Assembly (NCBI GenBank): GCA_017695015.1 | Contig: JADIMD010000010.1 | Span: forward strand, 1-64,000 | DNA: 64,000 bases | Source: Candidatus Cryptobacteroides faecigallinarum | GTDB taxonomy: Bacteria; Bacteroidota; Bacteroidia; Bacteroidales; UBA932 | Direction: 5' to 3' | Shown here: positions 17,801 through 26,528 of the stretch, piece after piece | Layout: every line of letters begins with the position of its first letter | Numbering within the stretch: the first letter of the stretch is position 1 | The notes under the pieces: generated by a model | Seen by the model: the letters and a program-made list of their open reading frames with translations, nothing else | Told to the model about the DNA's origin: nothing | Database searches by the model: none | Program-made: the position numbers and the translations under genes

Positions 17801-18000
17801 AGATGCAGCTCGGATACAATCTGGATCTGTCCAAATACAACAATGTCCTCAACAGGATCCGTTTCTATGTGAATGTGGACAATCTCTATACTTTCACCAA
17901 GTTCACTGGATATGACCCTGAAGTGGGGATGACCGGAATCTACAGCGGAGGATATCCAAGGCTGAGGAAATGGACATTCGGAATAGATTTCACTTTCTAA
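14890..18000 (+). CDS. SusC-like TonB-dependent outer membrane transporter
   Basis: 1036-residue outer-membrane glycan importer. In order: signal peptide (1-27), carboxypeptidase-regulatory-like beta-sandwich (about 33-105), TonB box LDEIVVVGYG (111-120), plug domain (about 125-235, including VRIRGNSSINGS and AIYGSRGANGVILITT), then the 22-strand barrel ending in FGIDFTF with a terminal Phe. The SusC-specific features and the adjacent susD-like gene (10 nt apart) identify it as the importer for mannan oligosaccharides. It has no N-terminal STN domain, so it is not a FecA-like signalling transducer. Confidence 0.95.
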   Translation: MKATKLVSLFLVLVTALWSGKEAAWAQTPGGQIDIEGLVSDQNGQPVVGASIVVSGTDNYAITGTDGDFVLKGVDTDATLEINCLGYEDQTVEVNGRAVINVTINESTTFLDEIVVVGYGQMRKSDMTGSVASVSADKIVKSPANSIESLMQGRIAGVQVISSSQDPGASTTVRIRGNSSINGSNAPLVVVDGFPFGDAGDLKQINPQDIVSMEVLKDASASAIYGSRGANGVILITTNRATKNYTEITIRQQTSISEFTSELNLWRDPVLMAMLTNESRRNAGQVEQYIGATDANGVYYPSIEELQTTWTTNTRWDDLVFRKTPVSNNTTVQIKSSTDRTSFSASLNYYLDNGVYIKDSYDKYGGNFSVEHKVFDNLTMKASANISHNRRNNNGGLAYWRNPIFPVYDEETGDYWRYSANDYSHPLAITNLQTNKTAGTDVIAYAAIDWKIIPDLSVTGQFNYKHGETITDQYYPDIYTETGDYNDGYGSISNWKDDNMVLDLYATYDKTFKGNHHFTAMLGYSYENYVSRSSSLASVGYVNEALGNENLQAGNAEQYRISNGETRTQLVSGLLRLNYSYDDRYLFTVTGRIDGSSKFGTENKWAPFPSGAIGWNMHNEEFMKNQNVISALKIRASYGISGNQGISPYQTLSRYGQHKYYYNGSWQTAIGPGYQSGTTGQDGIYALWSGIANTELKWEETSQLDIGADISLFDNRLNITFDWYDKVTYNLLRERNIAPSSGYDKMWVNDGVIRNRGIELTIDGTIYSDKDWDIRGTFVFSRNRNKVVSLGNSIESGLMTDPATGMQYEYYGNQSEQFRAYTNILAVGQPMYVFYGYKTDGIVQSLEEGLTAGLTGDDAQPGEFKYMDIYNGDGLSTVDENDRCIIGDPNPDWTGSLSFDISWKNIDFSVFFNGVFGNDVINTKRFDQPSNMPLRWTTDNPTNDYPRLNANRQTKFSDWWIEDGSFVRIQQMQLGYNLDLSKYNNVLNRIRFYVNVDNLYTFTKFTGYDPEVGMTGIYSGGYPRLRKWTFGIDFTF

Positions 18001-18010
18001 ATCATTGGAC

Positions 18011-19528
18011 ATGAAAACACTAAAATCAATCATAGCAGGTTTATGCGTTCTCGGGCTTGCAGGATGTAGCCTTGAGGAATACCCATACGGCTTCTATTCC
18101 GAGAACAACTTCTACAAGACGGAAGCCGACGCGCAGGCTGCAGTGCTGTACATCTACGATGCCATCAACTATATCGAATGGTCGAGGTCAATCGTGTTCC
18201 TCGGGGACATGAACACCGACGAGATGACTCCGAAAGGAGATGCAGCCGCTTCCACCCAGGATCTGGACGCATGGAGGTCAAACAATTTCAAGAGCAACAC
18301 GACGCTCGGCAACTATTTCAAATATTCATACATCACCATCAACAGGGCGAATGCGGTCATCAAGAATGTCCCTAACATGAACATTGACCAGTCCTACAAG
18401 GACAGGTATGTGGGCGAGGCATATTTCATGAGGGCATATTCCTATTTCAACCTGGCAAGGAACTTCGGAAGGGTGCCTATCCATCTGACTCCTGTAGAGA
18501 CTCTCGAGGACACGCAGGTAGGACTTCCTGAAAACCTTGATGCGATGTGGGACATAATCATTACCGACCTCAAGACGGCATGCGACCTCCTGGACTATTA
18601 TACAGTGCCTGAGACCGGCCGTGCAGACCTCGCAGCAGCGCAGGGACTTCTTGCCAAGGCTTATCTGCACATCGCTTCCGCAAAGGACCATGGAGTGCCT
18701 CAGTACAAAGACATGACATTCGATGTGGATGAATATTACGCAGAGGCTGCAAAATATGCAGGCTATGTCGTGGACAATCCGGAGCAGACCACATACGGTT
18801 TCGAAGAGAACCTGCTCGACATATTCGATGTCAACAAACCTACAGGCAAGGAGCACATCTTCATCATGTCCATGGACAGGACAGGAGAGAGCGAGGGCCA
18901 GTATTCCAAGATCTCGAAGATGTACCTGCCTTACATTTCAGGTGCCACCATCTATCTGAAACAGGGTGATACTGACGAATATATCGCTTCACACGACGGA
19001 TGGGGAGAGTACAGGACAGACCTGGATTTCTATGACGAGGCATATGAAACCGGTGACCTGAGGAAGGAATGGCTGCTTGTGGATGAAGTCTATGATGCCA
19101 ATGGAAATGTTACAGGATCTGTTGATGAAGGCACATTCGAATATCCTTTCTGCAGGAAGTACATCGATCCTGAGTTCCAGGGAGACAAGACTTCCACAAG
19201 ACCATATCTGATGAGATTCTCTGACATTGCGCTCACTTATGCAGAGGCCGCAGGTCCTACAGCCAAGTCCTATGAGCTTGTGAACAAGATCCGCAGCCGT
19301 GCAGGGCTTGGGGAGCTCCGCTCGGGGATGAGCACGGATGAATTCCGCGAGGCTGTCCTCAAGGAAAGAGAAGTGGAGCTGGCTTTCGAAGGCAACATCT
19401 GCTATGATCTCAGACGCTGGAACAAGATGCAGGATATAACGGCTGCCAAAGAGCAGGGACTCACTGCCGAGGACATGGTGTTCTATCCTCTTCCATCAGT
19501 CGAGACAGACCTTAACCCTAACCTTTAA
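18011..19528 (+). CDS. SusD/RagB family glycan-binding lipoprotein
   Basis: 505-residue surface lipoprotein forming the lid of the SusC channel. Lipobox LAGC places the lipidated Cys at 19. The N-terminal SusD-like part is followed by TPR-like helices (GEAYFMRAYSYFNLARNFG, LAAAQGLLAKAYLHIA) and the C-terminal RagB part (YAEAAGP, VNKIRSRAGL, REVELAFEG). The ATG at 18011 is preferred over a TTG two codons upstream. Binding specificity for mannan is inferred from the operon. Confidence 0.94.
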   Translation: MKTLKSIIAGLCVLGLAGCSLEEYPYGFYSENNFYKTEADAQAAVLYIYDAINYIEWSRSIVFLGDMNTDEMTPKGDAAASTQDLDAWRSNNFKSNTTLGNYFKYSYITINRANAVIKNVPNMNIDQSYKDRYVGEAYFMRAYSYFNLARNFGRVPIHLTPVETLEDTQVGLPENLDAMWDIIITDLKTACDLLDYYTVPETGRADLAAAQGLLAKAYLHIASAKDHGVPQYKDMTFDVDEYYAEAAKYAGYVVDNPEQTTYGFEENLLDIFDVNKPTGKEHIFIMSMDRTGESEGQYSKISKMYLPYISGATIYLKQGDTDEYIASHDGWGEYRTDLDFYDEAYETGDLRKEWLLVDEVYDANGNVTGSVDEGTFEYPFCRKYIDPEFQGDKTSTRPYLMRFSDIALTYAEAAGPTAKSYELVNKIRSRAGLGELRSGMSTDEFREAVLKEREVELAFEGNICYDLRRWNKMQDITAAKEQGLTAEDMVFYPLPSVETDLNPNL

Positions 19529-19542
19529 AATTTTCTGACAAC

Positions 19543-21150
19543 ATGAAAAAGATTATATTGATTTCTTTTGCCTGTCTTCTTGCCATTGTCGGCTGCAAGA
19601 AAGACCCGTGGGATGTCGTGGAGAAAGGGGAATGGAACAATGACAGGATGATTCTCGACATCAAGTTCGTGGGACAGGCAGGAACGGCCGAGATAGACAA
19701 TACCGATGAAAATACGGGTGTCATCTCCCTCCAGCTGGCATCAAACACTGTTGAGGACATGTCCGCTGTGGCAGTGGAGTCTCTCACGGTGTCCTACAAG
19801 GCTACAAGCTCGCTGTCAGTAGGCGAGACAGTAGACTTCACTGCTGCGGAAGCACCTCAGATCGTGGTGACTTCACAGACCGGCAAGTCAAGGACATACA
19901 CCATCGAGATGACTGAATTTACCGAGACCATTGTCGGATGCTATGCCCTGACCGGTACAAAACTCTGGTGCGGTACAGGCTCGACATTCGGCGGAGCCGC
20001 TGTCATGTCTCCTGAAGAAAAGTCATGGTGCTGGGATTCCAACGGATATGGTCCGCAGGCCGAGTATGACGACTATCTGGAATTCACCCTCACTGAAATC
20101 ACTGCAGACGGCAATACCACAGGCCAGTGCATCCATTATGGCGGTGAAGATGCAAAGCACTGGAACTGCATATTCGCGGCAAGCTCCAACCCTGAAACCG
20201 GCGTTGCTCTTGACCTGCACCATTTCTACAGGCAGATTCCTATTGGCACAAGCACATGGATAAGGAACTACACCGACAACACCATCACTTTCATCGACAG
20301 CGAGGGCAATGAGACAGTAGGCGAATTCCTTCCTGCAGGCAATTATGACTATGTGGTGAACAGGGAGGATACCGGAGCACAGGAAACCCATAGAGTGACT
20401 GTCGACAACAATGCCTTCCGTTTCGCCCTTTCCGGTACACAGGACTGGAATAACATCTATACCGACTATGACAAGTTCGCCAAGCATCCGATGGCATACT
20501 ACATCATGGTCCAGAAGGTGGATGCCATACCGGAAGCTTCCAAGACCGAAGGCTCTGAAGGTGACATCAGCATCGATGAGCCAGAGGAACCGTCAGAGTT
20601 CGTGCTTGCAGGTGACTATTCATTGTCGAGATTCACAGTATACGGCGGTTCTGACAGTCCTGCATTTGTCAATCCTGTAGACAAGAACTGGTGCTTCATC
20701 AATGTCGAGGCAGAAAGCGACAATGTCCTGACCCTCACTGCAGGTGCTGACGGGGATGCAAGCGGTACTGCCAACTACGGTGCCGGAGCAGACGGACAGT
20801 ATTGGGATTATGTCTATAAGGCAGATCAGAATCCTTCTGGATCGGGAGCTGTTGATTTGACCAAATATTATGGCATGCTGCCTCACGGGGATTCCGAATA
20901 CACCTATGACGCAGAGGCATCCACAATCTCATTCAAGTCAGGTGCAATTACAGTCACGATGACCCTCCTGCAGCCGGGAGACTATACCTACGGCTCGGCA
21001 TCCCTGACCATCCCGGCAGGAAGCATAGGAATAGACTTCCCATGCGGCGGTCAGCCCGGCTCTTCTGACTATTACTGGACCGACTATGACAGGTTCGCAG
21101 TATGCCCTATCAATTATGTGATGATTTTCAGCAAGAATGTAAGCGAGTAA
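19543..21150 (+). CDS. Surface lipoprotein with two homologous modules, probable mannan-binding protein
   Basis: 535-residue lipoprotein (lipobox IVGC, Cys 18) in the SusE/F position of the locus. After an Ig-like N-terminal domain resembling DUF5018 (about 35-127) come two related modules, 129-326 and 354-531, joined by an acidic linker (DEPEEPSE). The modules share the order W-C-(W/F), then H-W-N or Y-W-D, then a DL-(H/T)-x-(F/Y)-Y stretch, and both end in (Y/W)TDYD(K/R)FAxxP. The regular Trp/Tyr content suggests sugar-stacking sites. It probably captures mannan at the cell surface. No family name is certain. Confidence 0.75.
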   Translation: MKKIILISFACLLAIVGCKKDPWDVVEKGEWNNDRMILDIKFVGQAGTAEIDNTDENTGVISLQLASNTVEDMSAVAVESLTVSYKATSSLSVGETVDFTAAEAPQIVVTSQTGKSRTYTIEMTEFTETIVGCYALTGTKLWCGTGSTFGGAAVMSPEEKSWCWDSNGYGPQAEYDDYLEFTLTEITADGNTTGQCIHYGGEDAKHWNCIFAASSNPETGVALDLHHFYRQIPIGTSTWIRNYTDNTITFIDSEGNETVGEFLPAGNYDYVVNREDTGAQETHRVTVDNNAFRFALSGTQDWNNIYTDYDKFAKHPMAYYIMVQKVDAIPEASKTEGSEGDISIDEPEEPSEFVLAGDYSLSRFTVYGGSDSPAFVNPVDKNWCFINVEAESDNVLTLTAGADGDASGTANYGAGADGQYWDYVYKADQNPSGSGAVDLTKYYGMLPHGDSEYTYDAEASTISFKSGAITVTMTLLQPGDYTYGSASLTIPAGSIGIDFPCGGQPGSSDYYWTDYDRFAVCPINYVMIFSKNVSE

Positions 21151-21153
21151 GCT

Positions 21154-22338
21154 ATGACTTTGACGAAAATATTCAGTTTGGTTATGCCTCTGGCTCTGAC
21201 CTTCTGCGCATGCAGCAAGGCGGAGCCCGGGCTTTCCGAAGGCGGTGAATCCACAGGTCCTGTGACATTGAGCATGGTGGACAAGAATGCCACCGACGAG
21301 ACCAAGGCCCTGTATTCCAATCTCTGGACTATCCAGAAGACAGGTTGGATGTTCGGGCATCATGACGATCTGATGTACGGGCGTTACTGGTACGGAACCG
21401 AAGGCGGCTCTGACACCAAGGCAGTCTGCGGTGACTATCCGGCGGTCTACAGTTTCGATTTTGCTGAAATCATGGATGACCGTCATGACAACCCTGCGTC
21501 CGTTACTGCAAATGAGCTCAGACGCAAATGCATGGTGGAGGCATACGACAGGGGAATGGTCCTGACAGCCTGCATGCATATCAACAACCCTCTCACAGGG
21601 GGAGATTCGTGGGACAATTCCAGCAGGGAAGTGGCTGCCGAGATCCTCAAGGACGGGAGCGAGACCAATATCAAGTTCAAGGAGTGGCTCGACAGACTTG
21701 CGGATTTTGCCAACAACCTCAAAGGCTCTGACGGCAAGGTGATACCTGTCATTTTCCGCCCGTTCCACGAACATACCCAGTCATGGTCATGGTGGGGAAG
21801 TTCCTGCACCACTGAAGGGGAGTTCAAGGCACTCTGGAAATTCACCATAGACTATCTGCGTGACACCAAGGGAGTCCACAGCTTCATCTATGCCATTTCT
21901 CCGCAGATGGACAATGCCAAGACGGAGAACGATTTCTATTTCAGGTGGCCCGGCGATGACTATGTGGATTTCATCGGGATGGACTGCTACCAGGGTATCA
22001 ACAACAGCGTGTTTGTCAATAACCTGAAGGTCCTGAGCATGATATCCAAGAAGAAACTGAAACCTTGCGGTGTGACCGAGACCGGAGTCGAAGGCTTCAC
22101 TGCCGAAGATTACTGGCTGACCAATATCGCAGCCCCTATGGCAGGCAGGAACATGTCCCTGCTTGTGACATGGAGGAACAAGTATGTGACCGAAGAGACG
22201 GACAAGCATTATTTCTCCGTATATCCGGGACATCCTTCAGAGGACAGTTTCATCGAGATGTACGAGAGGGCGGACACATATTTCTGCGAGGATCTTCCTG
22301 ACATGTACACGATGGCTGAAGATGTCACTATAAACTGA
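21154..22338 (+). CDS. GH26 endo-beta-1,4-mannanase lipoprotein
   Basis: 394-residue retaining glycoside hydrolase of family 26 (clan GH-A). The acid/base Glu is E206 in FRPFHE and the nucleophile E309 in VTETG; WWG (213-215) and the GHHDDL motif (68-73) are also typical of GH26 mannanases. The signal peptide ends in FCAC with Cys 20 as the likely lipidated residue, so it is probably displayed at the surface or periplasm. It starts 3 nt after the upstream lipoprotein gene. Activity on mannan, glucomannan or galactomannan cannot be separated from sequence. Confidence 0.93.
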   Translation: MTLTKIFSLVMPLALTFCACSKAEPGLSEGGESTGPVTLSMVDKNATDETKALYSNLWTIQKTGWMFGHHDDLMYGRYWYGTEGGSDTKAVCGDYPAVYSFDFAEIMDDRHDNPASVTANELRRKCMVEAYDRGMVLTACMHINNPLTGGDSWDNSSREVAAEILKDGSETNIKFKEWLDRLADFANNLKGSDGKVIPVIFRPFHEHTQSWSWWGSSCTTEGEFKALWKFTIDYLRDTKGVHSFIYAISPQMDNAKTENDFYFRWPGDDYVDFIGMDCYQGINNSVFVNNLKVLSMISKKKLKPCGVTETGVEGFTAEDYWLTNIAAPMAGRNMSLLVTWRNKYVTEETDKHYFSVYPGHPSEDSFIEMYERADTYFCEDLPDMYTMAEDVTIN

Positions 22339-22347
22339 CAGTTGATT

Positions 22348-25300
22348 ATGAATATTCTGAAAACCGCGATTATGGCTTTGGCTGCATCAGTCTCCGTGTC
22401 CCAGCTCTCCGCTGCGGATGTGCGCAGACAGTCCCTTGACGGGGAATGGCAGTTCCGCCAGGAGAGATACAACGACTGGTATCCGGCACAGGTGCCCGGC
22501 ACGGTCCATACCGATCTTATGGCGAACGGCCTGATTGATGACCCGTATATGGGCCTGAACGAAAGGAGTGTCCAGTGGGTGGACAAGGAGGACTGGATCT
22601 ACAGGACAAGTTTCGATGTGGCTGAAGACGTATGGGCATCCGGCAACATAGACCTTGTGTTCGAAGGTCTCGACACCTATGCCGATGTCTACCTCAATGA
22701 CAGCCTTATCCTGAAGGCGGACAACATGTTCCGCGGATGGAGAGTGGCTGTGAAAGACCTGCTCAAGGAGAAGGACAATGAGCTCATGGTGCATTTCTAC
22801 TCTCCGACAAGGATAGGGCTTCAGAAGCTGGAGGCATTGCCATACACCTACGAGGCTATCAATGACCAGTCGCAGAACGGGGGACTGTTCGACAAGAGAG
22901 TGAGCATATTCACCCGCAAGGCAGGTTACCATTATGGTTGGGACTGGGGTCCGCGTCTTGTGACTTCTGGCATTTGGAGACCTGTCGGTCTCGAAGGCTG
23001 GACTGATGCAAGGGTGAGTGATGTATATTATCATCAGACTGAAGTCTCTTCGAAAAAGGCGGTCATCGATGCCGAGGTGGAAGTGATTGCCGACAAGGAC
23101 ATGGACAAGGCTGTCATAGAGATTTTCGCTGACGGGAAATCCGTGGCAAAAGTTTCGAAGCCTCTTGTCAAGGGCAAGAATGTCATCGGGATGCCTTTCA
23201 CGATGAAAAATCCAAAGCTCTGGTGGACAAGGGAGCTCGGTGAACCTTATCTCTACGATTTCGAGACAAGGGTTTCATGTGACGGAGCGCAGAAAAGTTC
23301 TCTGCACACATCTGTCGGCATCAGGTCGATAGTCCTCGACAGGTCCGCCGAGGGTGCAGGCAAGAATTTCCGTTTCATTCTCAACGGTGTCCCTGTCTTC
23401 ATGAAAGGAGCCAACTACATCCCTTGTGATGTGTTCCTTCCGAGGGTTACCGATGAGATATACAGGCAGACCATAGAGGATGCGGCTGCCGTGAACATGA
23501 ACATGCTGAGAGTATGGGGCGGCGGCACATACGAGGATGACAGGTTCTATGACCTGTGCGACCGTTACGGCATCCTGATATGGCAGGATTTCATGTTTGC
23601 ATGCAGCATCTATCCCGCTTCCGGAGAGTGGCTTGAATCGGTCAAGGCAGAGGCTGAATACAATATCCGCCGTCTGCGCAACCATGCCTGTGTAGCCTTG
23701 TGGTGCGGCAACAACGAATGCCATGACGCATGGTATGGCTGGGGCTGGGACAAGAGGTATGCATCCAAGGGACATCCTGAATACGACAAGATCATAGACG
23801 ACCAGTTCTGGACCCAGTATCATGTAGTGCTTCCTGAGATGGTCAGCAGGTTCTCCCCTCATACTGCCTATGTGCCGTCATCCCCTTATGCAGAGCCGAG
23901 GACAGTGAGCCAGCCGGACAAGGGTGACATGCACAACTGGCAGGTATGGCACAGCCGTGCTCCATTCGCATCCTACAACACTACCAGAAGCCGCTTCTTC
24001 AGCGAATACGGATTCCAGTCATTCCCTGGAGTGGAGAGCATCAAGAGGTTCGCTCCTGACTCTTCAGTGTGGAGGATAGATTCCGATGTGATGATGTCCC
24101 ACCAGAGAGGAGGCTCTTTCGCCAACATGAGGATTGCCCAGTATATGGAGGACGAGTACTGGAGACCTGAAGATTTCGAGGACTTCATCTATATGAGCCA
24201 TGTCCTGCAGGGCGATGCCATCAAGATTGCGATCGAGGCGCACAGAAGGGACAAGCCGTATTGCTGGGGTTCACTCTTCTGGCAGCACAATGACTGCTGG
24301 CCTGTGGCTTCCTGGTCAAGCCGGGACTGGTACGGGTGCTGGAAAGCCCAGCATTATTTTGCAAAATATGCCTACAGGGACATCCTCGTGTCACCTGTCA
24401 TCAAGGACGGGAAAGTGACTGTGACAGTGGTATCCGACCGTCTTGCGAAGACAAAGGGAGAGCTTGTCCTGAAGGTGATGGACATGCACGGCAAGGAATA
24501 CTGGTCATGGTCAGAGCCTGTGACCCTTGAAGCCAACAGCAGCAAGGTGTTCTATGACGGAGTTCCCGAAAATATAGGAGATCCTTCGGAAATGATACTT
24601 TATGCAGTCTTCAAGACAAAGGACAGCTCATATGACAATATCTGCTGCTTCAACCTGTTGAAAGACATGGATCTTCCTGATGCGGAGATTACATATGAAA
24701 TCAGGCAGACCGGGGACGGGTATGAAGTGGAGCTGTCGTCGGACAGCTATGCAAGGGCTGTATGGCTGACGATTGACGGCACTGACCATCATTTCTCCGA
24801 CAATTATTTCGACATCCTCCCTGGGGGAACGAAGACGGTGAGCGTCAAGACAGGGCTTACGGAAGAGGATTTCCGCAGCCAGTTGAGAATCAGGCATCTT
24901 GCCCAGACGAGAGAAAGCGTTGCCGTGGAAATTAACCCGGACAAGATTGTCAGTGCAGGATATATAGGGAACGGGGTCCAGTGGGACCCCTATTCTCTTG
25001 ATTACGGCAAGGGGCGCGTGGAGATAAGCGATGCGGACAAGGTGAAGCTTTATTCCCGTCTCGACACTATGAAGCCGGCTTTCATCAGGATGATGCAGAA
25101 CACGACATCCCAGTTTACTGACGGCAAGTTCGACCCCGATAAAGGGCTTGACCATCTTTCGATTCTGCTGGATTACTGTCAGAGCAGGGGAGTGACCGTG
25201 ATGTTCGGAGACTGGGGCGGCAGGATCGTGGATGCCAAAGCCAAGACGGTGAACGAGGAAATGATAGGATATGCAGCCGAATATCTCCGTTTCCTTGTGG

Positions 25301-26352
25301 AGGACAAAGGATATGACTGCATCAAGTTCTACAACCTTATCAATGAGCCCAATGGCTACTGGTCCACGAGCGACGGGAATTTCGACCTGTGGTCTGATGC
25401 GATGCTGGTGATGCACAGGAAAATGGTGGAGAACGGGATTGCAGAAAAGGTGGAACTGGTAGGTCCTGATGCCGCCATATGGACTCCGCAGGAGGCATGG
25501 TGGGTGACAAAAAGCAATGAAAAGCTCGGGGATGCCATAGGACTTTACGACATCCACACCTATCCGTCCAAAGTGACTATCAATTCCGGTGAATACACCG
25601 ACATAATCTCAGCCTACAAGTCACGGGTCCCTGAAGGCAAGAAGATAGTAATGGGAGAAATAGGCATCAAGTTCGTGGAGGCAGCAGATTCTCTTTACAA
25701 CAAGGAGAATATCCGCCGTGCCAACGAGTGCAGTTTTACCTCCAAGTCGGATTCACAGATGTTCGTCTATGACCCTATGTATGGTACCGACATGGCCGAT
25801 GCTGTGCTCCAGACTGCAAATGCGGGTTATTCAGGCACTGTGGCCTGGATGCTGGATGATGCCATGCATACCCATGAGACCCGTGACAGGCTCAAGATAT
25901 GGGGCTTCTGGAATATTTTCGGGGAGGAGTTCTTCGGAGCGGAGCAAGAACAGGTCCGCCCGTGGTTTTATGCATGGTCACTCCTGTGCCGTTATCTGCC
26001 TTCAGGATGTGACCTGAATGAAGTTTCTGTCACTTCAGAGGCAAGGATGCCTGCCCTGACAGGACAGATTGGAATGGCGGCTTCCTGCGTAAAGGCGGCA
26101 AGTGCAGTAAAGGACGGCAAAAGATCTGTCTTTCTTGTCAATGTAGGGAAATCACCTGTCAAGGTAGACCTCTCTTCATCTTCAGAGCTTCAGATACCCG
26201 ATGCTTCGGTCTATGTCTATGGAGAAGGTCTTTTCGAGACTGAAGGCGACTGCACCATGCTTCCTGACAGGACTGGTGTGGATGCGGACCTCGCTTCTGG
26301 CATGACATTGCTTCTCCAGCCGGAGAGCCTGACTGTCATTACCAATATGTAG
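22348..26352 (+). CDS. Exported GH2 beta-mannosidase fused to a clan GH-A-like glycosidase domain
   Basis: 1334 residues from the ATG at 22348 (the frame opens two codons earlier with TTG). A cleavable signal peptide ends near LSA (about 22). Residues 25-855 form a complete GH2 beta-mannosidase with sugar-binding, Ig-like and TIM-barrel domains, acid/base E457 in WCGNNE and nucleophile E553 in FFSEYGFQSFPG. GH2 would normally end there. Residues 858-1334 add a second (beta/alpha)8 enzyme with Glu residues placed like clan GH-A: E1000 in LINEPNG and E1104 in VMGEIG, followed by a small beta-sandwich. This part is homologous to the neighbouring lipoprotein at 26529-27998. Last gene of the mannan operon. 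The second domain's CAZy family is not recognised. Confidence 0.9.
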   Translation: MNILKTAIMALAASVSVSQLSAADVRRQSLDGEWQFRQERYNDWYPAQVPGTVHTDLMANGLIDDPYMGLNERSVQWVDKEDWIYRTSFDVAEDVWASGNIDLVFEGLDTYADVYLNDSLILKADNMFRGWRVAVKDLLKEKDNELMVHFYSPTRIGLQKLEALPYTYEAINDQSQNGGLFDKRVSIFTRKAGYHYGWDWGPRLVTSGIWRPVGLEGWTDARVSDVYYHQTEVSSKKAVIDAEVEVIADKDMDKAVIEIFADGKSVAKVSKPLVKGKNVIGMPFTMKNPKLWWTRELGEPYLYDFETRVSCDGAQKSSLHTSVGIRSIVLDRSAEGAGKNFRFILNGVPVFMKGANYIPCDVFLPRVTDEIYRQTIEDAAAVNMNMLRVWGGGTYEDDRFYDLCDRYGILIWQDFMFACSIYPASGEWLESVKAEAEYNIRRLRNHACVALWCGNNECHDAWYGWGWDKRYASKGHPEYDKIIDDQFWTQYHVVLPEMVSRFSPHTAYVPSSPYAEPRTVSQPDKGDMHNWQVWHSRAPFASYNTTRSRFFSEYGFQSFPGVESIKRFAPDSSVWRIDSDVMMSHQRGGSFANMRIAQYMEDEYWRPEDFEDFIYMSHVLQGDAIKIAIEAHRRDKPYCWGSLFWQHNDCWPVASWSSRDWYGCWKAQHYFAKYAYRDILVSPVIKDGKVTVTVVSDRLAKTKGELVLKVMDMHGKEYWSWSEPVTLEANSSKVFYDGVPENIGDPSEMILYAVFKTKDSSYDNICCFNLLKDMDLPDAEITYEIRQTGDGYEVELSSDSYARAVWLTIDGTDHHFSDNYFDILPGGTKTVSVKTGLTEEDFRSQLRIRHLAQTRESVAVEINPDKIVSAGYIGNGVQWDPYSLDYGKGRVEISDADKVKLYSRLDTMKPAFIRMMQNTTSQFTDGKFDPDKGLDHLSILLDYCQSRGVTVMFGDWGGRIVDAKAKTVNEEMIGYAAEYLRFLVEDKGYDCIKFYNLINEPNGYWSTSDGNFDLWSDAMLVMHRKMVENGIAEKVELVGPDAAIWTPQEAWWVTKSNEKLGDAIGLYDIHTYPSKVTINSGEYTDIISAYKSRVPEGKKIVMGEIGIKFVEAADSLYNKENIRRANECSFTSKSDSQMFVYDPMYGTDMADAVLQTANAGYSGTVAWMLDDAMHTHETRDRLKIWGFWNIFGEEFFGAEQEQVRPWFYAWSLLCRYLPSGCDLNEVSVTSEARMPALTGQIGMAASCVKAASAVKDGKRSVFLVNVGKSPVKVDLSSSSELQIPDASVYVYGEGLFETEGDCTMLPDRTGVDADLASGMTLLLQPESLTVITNM

Positions 26353-26411
26353 GACCGGACACGCAGTGTTGATATAACTGGTTTATATATAAAATGTTGT
26401 GAAACTCCATG

Positions 26412-26451
26412 ATGGACAGTGCCCTAAAAAAACAGGGGACTGTCCATTTTT
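26412..26451 (+). terminator. Terminator of the mannan operon
   Basis: A 14-bp stem with one mismatch (26412-26425 with 26434-26447, starting ATGGACAGT) has an A-rich loop and ends in a T-run (26447-26451), 60 nt after the last stop. The right arm is also one end of a small inverted-repeat element (26436-26508). Confidence 0.75.
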
Positions 26452-26508
26452 CATTGCCATATTCTGTTGTTCAGCAGACTGTTATGACAAATCCAGATGG
26501 ACAGTCCC
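26436..26508. repeat. 73-bp inverted-repeat element between convergent glycosidase genes
   Basis: Bounded by GGGACTGTCCAT (26436-26447) and its exact complement ATGGACAGTCCC (26497-26508). A third copy of ATGGACAGT at 26412 makes the terminator stem. It contains CATTTTTCATTGCCA (26445-26459), which recurs at 42665-42679 inside another small inverted-repeat region. It may be a miniature transposable element or the footprint of an insertion sequence; no transposase is present. Confidence 0.5.
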
Positions 26509-26528
26509 TACAAAAGCATTATGAATAT

